Of a stretch of 64,000 nucleotides of DNA, positions 1 to 11,396 are shown one piece after another. The DNA lies in assembly GCF_016586355.1 (NCBI RefSeq), contig NZ_BLYI01000035.1:1-64000 (forward strand), in the 5' to 3' direction. Position 1 is the stretch's first letter; each line of letters starts with the position of its first letter. Origin of the DNA: Anaerostipes butyraticus. Its GTDB lineage: Bacteria; Bacillota; Clostridia; Lachnospirales; Lachnospiraceae. The notes below the pieces were generated by a model, which did no database searches, was not told the DNA's origin, and was given only the letters and a program-made list of their open reading frames with translations. Made by a program: the position numbers and the translations under genes.

Positions 1-22
1 AAGAAAAGGAGGAATATGAAAA

Positions 23-1006
23 ATGGTAGGAATTATTCTTGCTACACATGGTGATTTCGCCAAGGGAATCCTTCAGTCAGGATCCATGATCTTCGGTGAT
101 CAGCCGAATGTTGCGGCTGTTACATTACAGCCGAGTGAAGGACCGGCGGATATCCGTGCCAAGATGGAAGAAGCCGTTGCTTCTTTTGACGACCCTGACC
201 AGGTTCTGATCATGGTAGACTTATGGGGCGGAACACCATTCAACCAGGCCAACGGCCTGATCGACGGCCACGAGGACACATGGGCCATCGTTGCCGGACT
301 GAACCTTCCGATGCTGATCGACGCTTACGCTTCCAGGATGACGATGGAAACGGCTCACGAGATCGCAGTTCAGATCTCCGGAAGCGGAAAAGACGGAGTG
401 AAGATCTATCCGGAATCCTTAGAACCAAAGAAAGAGGAAGCAGCTCCTGTACAGGCAGCCGCTCCGCAGGGAGCGATCCCGGAAGGAACGGTATTGGGAG
501 ACGGACACATCAAGTTCGTACTCGCCCGTATCGATTCCAGACTGCTCCATGGACAGGTCGCTACCGCATGGACCAAGACGACACAGCCGAACCGTATCAT
601 CGTTGTATCTGACGCGGTATCCCATGATGACCTTCGTAAGAAGCTGATCATCGAGGCAGCGCCTCCGGGAGTCCACGCAAACGTTGTTCCGATCGACAAG
701 ATGATCCAGGTATCCAAAGACCCTCGTTTCGGTGAGACCAAAGCGCTCCTGCTGTTCGAGACTCCGCAGGATGCCCTGCGCGCCATCGAAGGCGGAGTGG
801 ATATCAAAGAGCTGAACGTCGGATCCATGGCACATTCCGTAGGAAAAGTAGCCGTGAACAAAGTGCTCTCTCTCGGAAAAGAAGATGTAGAGACATTTGA
901 GAAGCTCAAGGCAAAAGGCATCAAGTTCGATGTCCGCAAAGTACCGAGCGATTCCAGAGAGAACATGGACGACATCATCAACAAAGCGAAAGCCGAGCTG
1001 TCATAG
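23..1006 (+). CDS. manX: PTS mannose-family fused IIAB component
   Basis: This is the cytoplasmic phosphotransfer protein of a mannose-family phosphotransferase system; it passes phosphate from HPr to the incoming sugar. Residues 1 to about 140 form the IIA domain with the phospho-histidine in ATHGDF (His9). An Ala/Pro-rich linker follows at about 141-160, then the IIB domain with its active histidine in DSRLLHGQ (His176). The 327 aa length is normal for a IIAB fusion. The start is set by AAGGAGG at 6-12. IIC and IID follow in the same operon. The sugar is not shown by the sequence; mannose, glucose or glucosamine are all possible. Confidence 0.95.
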   Translation: MVGIILATHGDFAKGILQSGSMIFGDQPNVAAVTLQPSEGPADIRAKMEEAVASFDDPDQVLIMVDLWGGTPFNQANGLIDGHEDTWAIVAGLNLPMLIDAYASRMTMETAHEIAVQISGSGKDGVKIYPESLEPKKEEAAPVQAAAPQGAIPEGTVLGDGHIKFVLARIDSRLLHGQVATAWTKTTQPNRIIVVSDAVSHDDLRKKLIIEAAPPGVHANVVPIDKMIQVSKDPRFGETKALLLFETPQDALRAIEGGVDIKELNVGSMAHSVGKVAVNKVLSLGKEDVETFEKLKAKGIKFDVRKVPSDSRENMDDIINKAKAELS

Positions 1007-1046
1007 CGCGGCGGACGATCGATAGAATTGCAGAGGAGGAATTATA

Positions 1047-1847
1047 ATGTCTTTTATTTCAGTGATATTAATAGTTGTAGTTGCCTTCCTGGCTGGAATG
1101 GAAGGAATCCTGGATGAATTCCAATTCCATCAGCCGCTGGTAGCTTGTACCCTGATCGGATTAGTATCCGGACAGCTCGTACCTTGTGTCATCTTAGGAG
1201 GAACTCTCCAGATGATCGCCTTAGGATGGGCGAACATCGGAGCGGCTGTAGCGCCTGATGCCGCACTGGCATCCATAGCGTCCGCGATCATCCTTGTGAT
1301 GGGCGGACAGGGAGAAGCCGGAGTCGACACAGCGATCGCGGTAGCGATCCCGCTGGCAGTAGCCGGACTGTTCCTTACGATGGTAGTACGTACCCTTTCC
1401 GTAGCATGTGTCCACAGGATGGACGCAGCGGCAGCCAAAGGAAGCTTTGGAGGCGTAGAAGCATGGCATATCATCGCGATCTGCATGCAGGGACTGCGTA
1501 TCGCGATCCCGGCAGCGGCACTGCTTGCGATCCCGACATCCACAGTCCAGGGATTCTTAGAGTCCATGCCGGCATGGCTGACTGATGGAATGAGCATCGG
1601 CGGAGGAATGGTCGTAGCCGTAGGATACGCAATGGTCATCAACATGATGGCGACCAGAGAAGTATGGCCGTTCTTCGCGATCGGATTCTGCCTGGCAGCG
1701 ATCTCAGACCTGACACTGATCGCCCTTGGAGCGATCGGACTGTCCATGGCGCTGATCTATCTGACCCTGTCAGAGAGCGGCGGATCATCCAGTGGAGGAG
1801 GAAGCAATACAGGCGATCCATTGGGTGACATTCTGAACGATTATTGA
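1047..1847 (+). CDS. manY: PTS mannose-family IIC component
   Basis: Integral membrane subunit that forms the sugar channel with IID. The 266 aa protein is hydrophobic nearly throughout, with long Ala/Gly/Ile-rich segments, and ends in a Ser/Gly-rich tail (SGGSSSGGGS). Family features include GMEGILDEFQFHQPL near the N terminus. It lies 40 bases after the IIAB gene and 21 bases before the IID gene, with AGAGGAGG just upstream of its ATG, so the three are one operon. Substrate specificity, set by IIC and IID, cannot be read from the sequence. Confidence 0.95.
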   Translation: MSFISVILIVVVAFLAGMEGILDEFQFHQPLVACTLIGLVSGQLVPCVILGGTLQMIALGWANIGAAVAPDAALASIASAIILVMGGQGEAGVDTAIAVAIPLAVAGLFLTMVVRTLSVACVHRMDAAAAKGSFGGVEAWHIIAICMQGLRIAIPAAALLAIPTSTVQGFLESMPAWLTDGMSIGGGMVVAVGYAMVINMMATREVWPFFAIGFCLAAISDLTLIALGAIGLSMALIYLTLSESGGSSSGGGSNTGDPLGDILNDY

Positions 1848-1868
1848 TTCTAAGGGAGGTAAGAAGAA

Positions 1869-2780
1869 ATGGCAGAAAAAGTTACATTAAGTAAAAAAGA
1901 TCGATTATCCGTGGCATGGCGTTCTACTTTCCTTCAGGGATCCTGGAACTACGAGCGTATGCAGAACGGAGGCTGGGTATTCGCGCTGATCCCGGCGATC
2001 AAGAAGTTATATACAAACAAAGAAGACCAGATCGCGGCATTAAAGAGACATCTGGAATTCTTCAACACACATCCATATGTAGCGTCACCGGTCATCGGAG
2101 TTACCCTGGCGCTGGAAGAAGATAAAGCCAACGGAGCGCCGGTAGATGACGCGGCGATCCAGGGTGTCAAAGTCGGAATGATGGGACCGTTAGCCGGAGT
2201 CGGAGATCCGGTATTCTGGTATACGGTACGACCGATCCTGGGAGCGCTGGGAGCATCCCTGGCAATGGGAGGAAGCATCCTCGGACCGATCCTGTTCTTC
2301 GTATTGTGGAACGTGATCCGCTGGGCATTCATGTGGTATACACAGGAATTTGGATACAGAGTAGGAACCAAGATCACAGAAGACCTTTCCGGAGGACTTC
2401 TGCAGAAGGTAACAAAAGGAGCGTCTATCCTTGGTATGTTCGTCCTTGGAGCGTTGATCGAGCGGTGGGTAAGCATCAACTTTACGCCGGTAGTATCAAC
2501 CGTACAGCTGAGTGATGGAGCATACATCGACTGGAACAGTCTCCCATCCGGAGCAGAAGGAATCCAGACAGCATTACAGCAGTACGCATCCGGACTGTCC
2601 CTGACACCGGAGAAGGTAACGACCCTGCAGGATAACTTAAATTCCCTGATCCCGGGATTCGTGCCATTGCTGCTGACGCTGCTGTGCATGTGGCTGTTAA
2701 AGAAGAACGTATCCCCGATCGTTATCATCATCGCCCTGTTCATCGTAGGTATCGCAGGACATGTAGTGGGATTATTATAA
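1869..2780 (+). CDS. manZ: PTS mannose-family IID component
   Basis: Second membrane subunit of the mannose-family permease. The N-terminal half is mostly cytoplasmic and carries the IID hallmark SWNYERMQNGGW followed by HLEFFNTHPYVASPVIG; the C-terminal half has hydrophobic segments, the last at about residues 280-303. The 303 aa length is usual. The ATG follows AGGGAGGTAAGAAGAA. It is the last gene of the operon, and a strong terminator stands 26 bases after the stop codon. Confidence 0.95.
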   Translation: MAEKVTLSKKDRLSVAWRSTFLQGSWNYERMQNGGWVFALIPAIKKLYTNKEDQIAALKRHLEFFNTHPYVASPVIGVTLALEEDKANGAPVDDAAIQGVKVGMMGPLAGVGDPVFWYTVRPILGALGASLAMGGSILGPILFFVLWNVIRWAFMWYTQEFGYRVGTKITEDLSGGLLQKVTKGASILGMFVLGALIERWVSINFTPVVSTVQLSDGAYIDWNSLPSGAEGIQTALQQYASGLSLTPEKVTTLQDNLNSLIPGFVPLLLTLLCMWLLKKNVSPIVIIIALFIVGIAGHVVGLL

Positions 2781-2806
2781 GAAAAAAATCTACATATGAT
2801 TTTCAG

Positions 2807-2833
2807 AAAAAGCCCGGAAATCCCGGGCTTTTT
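2807..2833 (+). terminator. Intrinsic terminator of the mannose PTS operon
   Basis: An 11 bp perfect stem (AAAAAGCCCGG at 2807-2817, CCGGGCTTTTT at 2823-2833) with a 5-base loop ends in a T run, directly after manZ. Confidence 0.92.
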
Positions 2834-3136
2834 CTCTATCCAAAAATAAATTGGGTTCTTTGCCAGGCACATGAGTGGATATGTCTGTGTGGTTTACCTG
2901 CTGTTATGATATAATTGATGCTGGAAAGTATAGAAAACCTTTGATAACGCAAAGGATTCCACTTCTCCCCGGGTAAAACGTAAAATTACAATTTTCAGTA
3001 TTTCCGATCAATTTTTACAAAAAAAGAAATTGAATTAACTTTTAAACAATTATAAAATATAGAAAAGGATTTAATTTTTTACCGAAAAAGAGCTGAGGGA
3101 AAAAGGAAGAAACAAGAGCAGCAATTAGAAAGGATT
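2834..3136. other. Intergenic region before the PRD regulator
   Basis: About 300 bases with no convincing gene. It holds an extended -10 (TGATATAAT, 2907-2915) with no clear -35, a small hairpin CCTTTG/CAAAGG (2938-2955) just downstream, and a better promoter near 3030-3058. The first two may be a second, longer transcript start for the regulator; this is inference. Confidence 0.4.
3030..3058 (+). promoter_or_regulatory. Likely promoter of the PRD/EIIB regulator
   Basis: TTGAAT at 3030-3035 and TAAAAT at 3053-3058 are separated by 17 bases in very AT-rich DNA upstream of the regulator gene. Confidence 0.5.
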
Positions 3137-3142
3137 ATGAGC

Positions 3143-4723
3143 ATGTTAAGCGGCAGAATGCTGAATGTAATTCAATATATCCAGATCAAAGGAACAACTT
3201 CATACAAAGAAATTGCAAATGACCTGAATATAAAGGAGCGAAGCGTGCGGTATGATATCAATCGCATCAATGACAGTCTTTCCATGGAAAACAAACCTCA
3301 GATTGAGAAATGCTCCAAAGGGGTTCTGAAATTTCCTGAAAATCTGTCTCTGGAAGAAGTCTCTGAGAACAATGACTTTCTTTATACCAGTTCTGAACGG
3401 ATTTCTCTTCTGCTTCTGAATCTGCTGATCCGCAATGAAAATTTTAAAATCAGCCAGATTGGAAATGAACTTCAGGTTTCCCGTTCCACGATCAAAAACG
3501 ATATGAATGAACTTTCCAAATCTCTGGAAAAAGATGGTCTTTCTATTGAATACACCGATCACTTTTTCCTTTCCGGCCCTGAAAAAAAAAGAGCCTCATT
3601 GATGAACCGGGAATTTAACAAATATATTGATCTTCTGATCAATCCTCCCATTAATTTTAATGCCTTCGAATACCACAGCATCCACATTATCCATACTTCA
3701 TTCAAAGGAATTTCCATTCCTCAGGTACTTGTTTGCATCAATGAACTTTTAGAGAAGATGGGATACATACTGACAGATTCTTCCTATCGATGGTATCTGT
3801 CCAATATTCTGTGTCTCCTCTGGTTTATTATCCACAAGAAGCCTTATCCGCTGACCCTGGTATCCACTCCTGTCCTGGACAGCCATTCCATGCGCAAAAT
3901 TCAGGCTTCTTTATCCGATATCATCGGATGTCCGATTAGTGACGCACATATTTCTACCATGCTTTACTATCTGGAATATACCCGGACATACTCCAATTTG
4001 AACCAGCCCATGGATCCCGCTTATGTAGAGTCTCTGGTACACACCCTGATCTCCAGGGCATCCCAGATTTTCTCCCTTCCATTTGAAAAAGATAAAATTC
4101 TGACAGACGGACTTCTGGGACATGTTGTTCCTCTTCTCGGACGGATCAAATCTCATGTTTCTCTCTGCGAAAACATGATTGATATTCTCGGACCGGAAGA
4201 AATGGATACCTATGAACAGATCAAAAAAATATGTCTCGAGACAGAGCCCTTCGACCAGATTGAAAATGAAGATGAATTTGTCCATTTTGCCATATATTTC
4301 CTTGCCAGCATGAAACGCATCGGCAGTATTCCCTGCAAAAAAATCCTCCTGATCTGCGGACAGGGATATGGGGCGTCTGTCATGCTGCGGGAAGCTTTAT
4401 TAAGTGAATACCAGATAGAAATCACGGATGTCATACCGCTTTATAAAGTTCCTTCCTATCCGAACTGGCATGAAGTTGACTATATCCTCTCTACGGTCGA
4501 TATCCATGGAGAACTTCCCAAGCCTTACCTTTTGATCCATCCGATCTTAAGGGCTTCTGATCACATCGCCATTGAAGAACTTGGAATTCCAAGAAAAGAG
4601 CTGCTTTCCAACTTCTTCCACTTTAGCGAACGGCTGAATTTTCTGGCTTCTGACGATCAGAAAAAAATCATGGACCTCCTGGCTCAGCAGCTGGGTTACC
4701 AGAAAACTGAAAAACCGGTATAA
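3143..4723 (+). CDS. PRD/EIIB-type transcriptional regulator
   Basis: A BglG/MtlR-like regulator whose activity is normally set by PTS phosphorylation. An N-terminal winged helix (about residues 5-50, TSYKEIANDLNIKERSVRYD) and a second HTH (about 95-130, SQIGNELQVSRSTIKND) bind DNA. The middle part is PRD-like: LLGHVVPLLGRIK keeps the usual histidine, but the later site reads FAIYFLAS, with Tyr where LHF is typical. Residues about 395-480 resemble an EIIB domain (ILLICGQGYGAS). An ATG at 3137 is only 3 bases from AAAGG, while the ATG at 3143 is 9 bases away, so 3143 is chosen (526 aa). Position suggests control of the upstream mannose PTS; this is inference. Confidence 0.85.
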   Translation: MLSGRMLNVIQYIQIKGTTSYKEIANDLNIKERSVRYDINRINDSLSMENKPQIEKCSKGVLKFPENLSLEEVSENNDFLYTSSERISLLLLNLLIRNENFKISQIGNELQVSRSTIKNDMNELSKSLEKDGLSIEYTDHFFLSGPEKKRASLMNREFNKYIDLLINPPINFNAFEYHSIHIIHTSFKGISIPQVLVCINELLEKMGYILTDSSYRWYLSNILCLLWFIIHKKPYPLTLVSTPVLDSHSMRKIQASLSDIIGCPISDAHISTMLYYLEYTRTYSNLNQPMDPAYVESLVHTLISRASQIFSLPFEKDKILTDGLLGHVVPLLGRIKSHVSLCENMIDILGPEEMDTYEQIKKICLETEPFDQIENEDEFVHFAIYFLASMKRIGSIPCKKILLICGQGYGASVMLREALLSEYQIEITDVIPLYKVPSYPNWHEVDYILSTVDIHGELPKPYLLIHPILRASDHIAIEELGIPRKELLSNFFHFSERLNFLASDDQKKIMDLLAQQLGYQKTEKPV

Positions 4724-4724
4724 T

Positions 4725-4752
4725 TTGACAAACCAGCTTAATATGCTATAAT
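4725..4752 (+). promoter_or_regulatory. Near-consensus housekeeping promoter
   Basis: A perfect TTGACA (4725-4730) and a perfect TATAAT (4747-4752), with a TGC extension, lie 16 bases apart. The promoter begins right after the regulator's stop codon and drives the methyltransferase gene. Confidence 0.85.
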
Positions 4753-4797
4753 TCCGAAGAGGTTTGAAACTTAAGCAATATGCGAAAGGAGTTTCTT

Positions 4798-5355
4798 ATG
4801 AAAAAATCTTTACGAAAAGAAATGTTAAAAAAAATATGCGTTAGAGATGGGGATAAAATCCTTGATGTGGGCTGCGGTGACGGAACTCTGCTTACAGAAC
4901 TGATTCAGTGGCGTGATGCCGAGGGATACGGAATCGATCCTTCTGAAGATGTCATACGTCAGGCAGGTGATGCTCATCCGGAACTTCATCTGGAAACAGG
5001 ATACAGTGACTTCCTTCCATATGATGACAATACGTTCCGCATCATTACCGTATGCGATGATTTCCATACATTTAAGGATCCAGAAAAATTTGTTTCAGAA
5101 GCTGCCAGAGTCCTGACTCCCGGCGGACGGCTGTACATCGCAGAAGCTGCTCTTCCGGAGCCGGTCCGGATTCTTGCGAATCTGCCATCTTATCTGATTC
5201 CTTCCCGAAAAAATAAATATCATTCAACTTACGAAGTTTTAGATTATTTTAAAAATGCCGGACTGACCAAATTCCGTGTATACAAGAAAAAACAGCTTCT
5301 CCTGGTATCCGGAAAAAAACTGGCTCAGTCATCTGCAGGACAGACAGAAATATAA
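4798..5355 (+). CDS. Class I SAM-dependent methyltransferase
   Basis: A small soluble methyltransferase of the methyltransf_11/UbiE-like fold; the substrate is unknown. Motif I, ILDVGCGDGTLL, lies near residues 18-29, an acidic residue in GYGIDPSE follows, and the post-I region AARVLTPGGRLYIAEAA is typical. The ATG at 4798 is chosen because AAAGGAG sits 6 bases upstream; an in-frame ATG at 4780 lacks a site. At 185 aa it is compact. It has its own strong promoter and its own terminator, so it is probably a single-gene unit. Confidence 0.85.
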   Translation: MKKSLRKEMLKKICVRDGDKILDVGCGDGTLLTELIQWRDAEGYGIDPSEDVIRQAGDAHPELHLETGYSDFLPYDDNTFRIITVCDDFHTFKDPEKFVSEAARVLTPGGRLYIAEAALPEPVRILANLPSYLIPSRKNKYHSTYEVLDYFKNAGLTKFRVYKKKQLLLVSGKKLAQSSAGQTEI

Positions 5356-5374
5356 TTTCTGCCTGCCCTGCTTT

Positions 5375-5376
<2 letters not shown>
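5335..5376 (+). terminator. Terminator after the methyltransferase
   Basis: An imperfect stem (GCAGG...CAGACAGAAAT at 5335-5351 with ATTTCTGCCTGCCCTGC ending at 5371) is followed by TTTTT. It overlaps the end of the convergent beta-glucosidase gene. Confidence 0.7.
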
Positions 5377-8784
<3,408 letters not shown>

Positions 8785-8809
8785 CTATGTTCATAAAATA
8801 TCGGATTTC

Positions 8810-9766
8810 TTATGGTTTTTCCACAAAAAAAGGACCAGTTGGTCCACTGGTCCACAATTGACTTTTTATTCTTTTCCTGTTTTGAATTTTTGGTCCAGAT
8901 TTTTTCAAACTCCGGCCTTCCTGCTCTTCTTCCGCTCCATGTCTCATCTTATAGATGGCAACTGCGGCATCCACATTTTCCTGATAATTATCCACGATCA
9001 GAGATATAAAGATCACGTCCAGAATATAATTTGCTGATGTGATCGATATGATCACCTCCATGCTCATGATCTGTTTCGCCGTATAGATTGGGATAAATTC
9101 ATTGCAGTATGCTCTCAGTTCTTCTTTCCCGCCTCCCATTCCAACTACATAAACTCCCTGTTCTCTCAGAAATTCTGCCGCGGAAACCATGCCGGGGTTG
9201 CTTCCTGTAAAAGACAAAATAACCGCCACACGCTTCTTTTTCTTTTTACTAACAATGATATTGTGCTCGTTCAGTCCGTTGCAGGCAGAACTTTCAATCC
9301 CTATGGTCATCAGCTTAAAGGCGGCCGCTCTCGCCGTTGTATAAGTGATCCCCATTCCATAAAATTCTACCTTGTCTGCCTGGCGGATCCGGTTTACCAC
9401 TCTCCGGATCACATTCCGGTCCAGGGAAAGCCTGGTATTGGCAACCGCGCTGTCATAAATGGAAGGAAGCTTCTGCACAATATCCTCATAGGAACTATTT
9501 TCATTAAAAGGCTCCGCTTCCAGAAGCGCATTCACGCGCTTTTCTTCCAAAGCTTCCATTCCTACTTTCCGGTTAAAATCCCGGTATCCTTTTGTTCCAA
9601 GTTTCTTACAAAGCCGTATGACTGTGGCTTTGCTTGTAAAGGCTTTCTTCGCCAGATCCGCAGCTGTCAGCTGTTCCAGACTGTCGGTATGTTTTAATAC
9701 ATACTCCGCGATCATCTGCTCACTTCCGGTAAAATCCCTGGCTTCTCTTAACTGTTCCAATATCAT
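8810..9766 (-). CDS. MurR/RpiR-family transcriptional regulator
   Basis: A sugar-responsive regulator with an N-terminal RpiR HTH (about residues 1-75, AFTSKATVIRLCKKLGTKG) and a C-terminal SIS domain that senses sugar phosphates (about 125-255, VILSFTGSNPGM). Being upstream of bglF and bglA on the same strand, it probably controls them. At 318 aa it is longer than the usual 280-285. The last 35 residues or so are low-complexity and run through an intrinsic terminator (8825-8853), so the transcript would end before the stop codon. A single frameshift near 8910-8925 would give a normal stop in another frame; see findings. Confidence 0.85.
   Translation of the reverse strand: MILEQLREARDFTGSEQMIAEYVLKHTDSLEQLTAADLAKKAFTSKATVIRLCKKLGTKGYRDFNRKVGMEALEEKRVNALLEAEPFNENSSYEDIVQKLPSIYDSAVANTRLSLDRNVIRRVVNRIRQADKVEFYGMGITYTTARAAAFKLMTIGIESSACNGLNEHNIIVSKKKKKRVAVILSFTGSNPGMVSAAEFLREQGVYVVGMGGGKEELRAYCNEFIPIYTAKQIMSMEVIISITSANYILDVIFISLIVDNYQENVDAAVAIYKMRHGAEEEQEGRSLKKSGPKIQNRKRIKSQLWTSGPTGPFFVEKP
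8825..8853 (-). terminator. Terminator hairpin inside the RpiR reading frame
   Basis: On the minus strand, GGACCAGT and ACTGGTCC (8853-8846 and 8839-8832) pair around a 6-base loop and are followed by seven T. The structure lies 13 bases before the stop codon of the RpiR-type ORF. Confidence 0.8.
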
Positions 9767-9842
9767 ATTCTTCTCCTGACATACCCATTCTTTTTCTTCC
9801 TTTCTTTATTTTACCTCATGGAACAGTAAAATGGCGCTTTTT

Positions 9843-10445
9843 TTATATTTCCGGCCAGAACGCCCAGCGAAAATATTTATTCTTTCTGATAGAACGAACT
9901 GTTTCTTCTCCCAGAAGTTCTTTCATCTTCTCCTCGGCTTTCTCATTGATCTTTTGCTTTTCGTCTTTTGTAATACACAGGTCCGGAAACATGACACACC
10001 ACCAGTTATGTCCTGCTGCGTTTCCTAAATCTACCCGCACAGCATCATAAATTCCTTCCGGAAAAACATAATCTCCGTATTCTTTTTCCGGAAAAGATTC
10101 TGTGGTAAAGGACACTCTTACCTTCCGGGGATTCCCCTGATCCGCCAGGACCTGCTCCGCTGTCCTTTTGATTCCTTCTTTTTTCTCTTTCAATATTTTT
10201 ACCGCTTCTTCCTTTGACTCTGCCTTTTCCATAAAAGGACTGACATAATCAATGACTGCATCTCTGACTAAAAGTTTTTGTCTCTGATCTTCCCTGCTGT
10301 CACTGTTAGCCCTCACATGAAACCGAAGAACCTGATCTCTTAGATTTTTCTGTATTCCGGCAGAAATTCTATTTTGCGGCGCAGCCAGCAAAACCATGAT
10401 CACCGCCGCCGCAAAAACAACCCTCTGGATATATTTCACTTTCAT
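9843..10445 (-). CDS. spoIIR: Stage II sporulation protein R
   Basis: A forespore-secreted signalling protein that, in Bacillus, triggers SpoIIGA to process pro-sigmaE in the mother cell. The N terminus has one hydrophobic segment (about residues 8-23). The family core is clear: LRFHVRANSDS, DQRQKLLVRDAV, and near the end AGHNWWCVMFPDLC. The 200 aa length is in the family range. It is monocistronic, divergent from the glycosyltransferase gene. It shows the organism is or descends from an endospore former. Confidence 0.93.
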   Translation of the reverse strand: MKVKYIQRVVFAAAVIMVLLAAPQNRISAGIQKNLRDQVLRFHVRANSDSREDQRQKLLVRDAVIDYVSPFMEKAESKEEAVKILKEKKEGIKRTAEQVLADQGNPRKVRVSFTTESFPEKEYGDYVFPEGIYDAVRVDLGNAAGHNWWCVMFPDLCITKDEKQKINEKAEEKMKELLGEETVRSIRKNKYFRWAFWPEI

Positions 10446-10501
10446 ATCCAGAGACTTCCCACTTCTTTTATTTTTTATTCATATTATTTTTATGGATCAG
10501 T

Positions 10502-10509
10502 GCTATAAT
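10502..10509 (+). promoter_or_regulatory. Extended -10 element before the glycosyltransferase
   Basis: TGCTATAAT, an extended -10, lies about 45 bases before the gene start. No good -35 is visible. Confidence 0.5.
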
Positions 10510-10552
10510 ATAGACATTCTTTGTATGAAATAAAAGCAGGAGGTTTTTTCAA

Positions 10553-11365
10553 ATGAATCTTTTAATGACACTGGACGACCACTATCTTCAGCCCTGTACC
10601 GTGATGATGCACTCTGTTTTGTCAGCAAACCGGTCTGCTGATATATCATTTTATGTCATTTATGAGAATCTTTCCAAAGACAGCCGCGAGACTCTTCGCC
10701 GATACGCTCACGATAAAATCACATTTCTTCCATTTCCGGATTCTCTTTTATCCCAATGCCCTACATCCAAACGATATCCAAAAGAAATGTATTTCCGACT
10801 GTTTGCCCCGGAACTGCTCCCTGACAGCCTGGACCGCATTCTTTATCTGGATCCGGATCTGGTTGTTATCAATTCTCTTTCTGATCTGTATTCCATGGAC
10901 TTTGAAGGCAGTTCCTTTATCGCCGCCACCCATGTCCAAAAATTCTTCCGAAAATTTAATGCGCACCGGCTGAATCTGGAAGAAAACACTCCTTATATCA
11001 ATACCGGTGTTCTTCTTATGAATCTGGAAGTCCTGCGAAAAGAGCACAGCGGAGATGCCATACGATCTTATATCCGCGAAAACCGCCGCAAACTGCTGCT
11101 TCCCGATCAGGATGTCTTTACCGCTCTTTACGGACAAAAAACCAAAATTGCGGATGCGTCCCTCTACAATCTTGGAGAGACCTATCTCATCACCCATAAA
11201 ATGACCGGACAGATGACCGATATCTCCCTGGACTGGATCCGGCAGAACACCGTCATTGTCCATTATTACGGAAAAAATAAGCCATGGAAGAAAGACTATA
11301 AAGGTTTTCTCGATGTTTTCTATCACGAAGCGCTTTCCGACATGGAACAGCAGGGAGTTTCTTAA
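10553..11365 (+). CDS. Glycosyltransferase family 8 protein
   Basis: A retaining GT-A glycosyltransferase that probably adds a sugar from a UDP donor to a surface polysaccharide or protein. Family signs are MNLLMTLDDHYLQPC at the N terminus, the metal-binding DxD in LYLDPDLVV (about residue 100), NTGVLLMNLEVLR, and the late HYYGKNKPW motif. At 270 aa it is a single catalytic domain without membrane segments. The ATG has AGGAGG upstream. The acceptor is unknown and no other glycan gene is nearby. Confidence 0.88.
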   Translation: MNLLMTLDDHYLQPCTVMMHSVLSANRSADISFYVIYENLSKDSRETLRRYAHDKITFLPFPDSLLSQCPTSKRYPKEMYFRLFAPELLPDSLDRILYLDPDLVVINSLSDLYSMDFEGSSFIAATHVQKFFRKFNAHRLNLEENTPYINTGVLLMNLEVLRKEHSGDAIRSYIRENRRKLLLPDQDVFTALYGQKTKIADASLYNLGETYLITHKMTGQMTDISLDWIRQNTVIVHYYGKNKPWKKDYKGFLDVFYHEALSDMEQQGVS

Positions 11366-11385
11366 AACCAAGAAACTCCCTGCTG
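11348..11385. terminator. Bidirectional terminator
   Basis: A 16 bp perfect stem (11348-11363 and 11370-11385) with a 6-base loop overlaps the stop codon of the glycosyltransferase and sits between convergent genes, so it can serve both. Confidence 0.9.
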
Positions 11386-11396
11386 TCTTTCTTTGT

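Noticed and set aside
1949-2872. A long minus-strand ORF opposite the IID gene
   Set aside because: It mirrors a well-supported IID gene, crosses its terminator and shows no family features.
2938-2955. Hairpin before the PRD regulator as an antiterminator (RAT) site
   Set aside because: No overlapping terminator follows it, and the regulator has DNA-binding domains, not an RNA-binding CAT domain.
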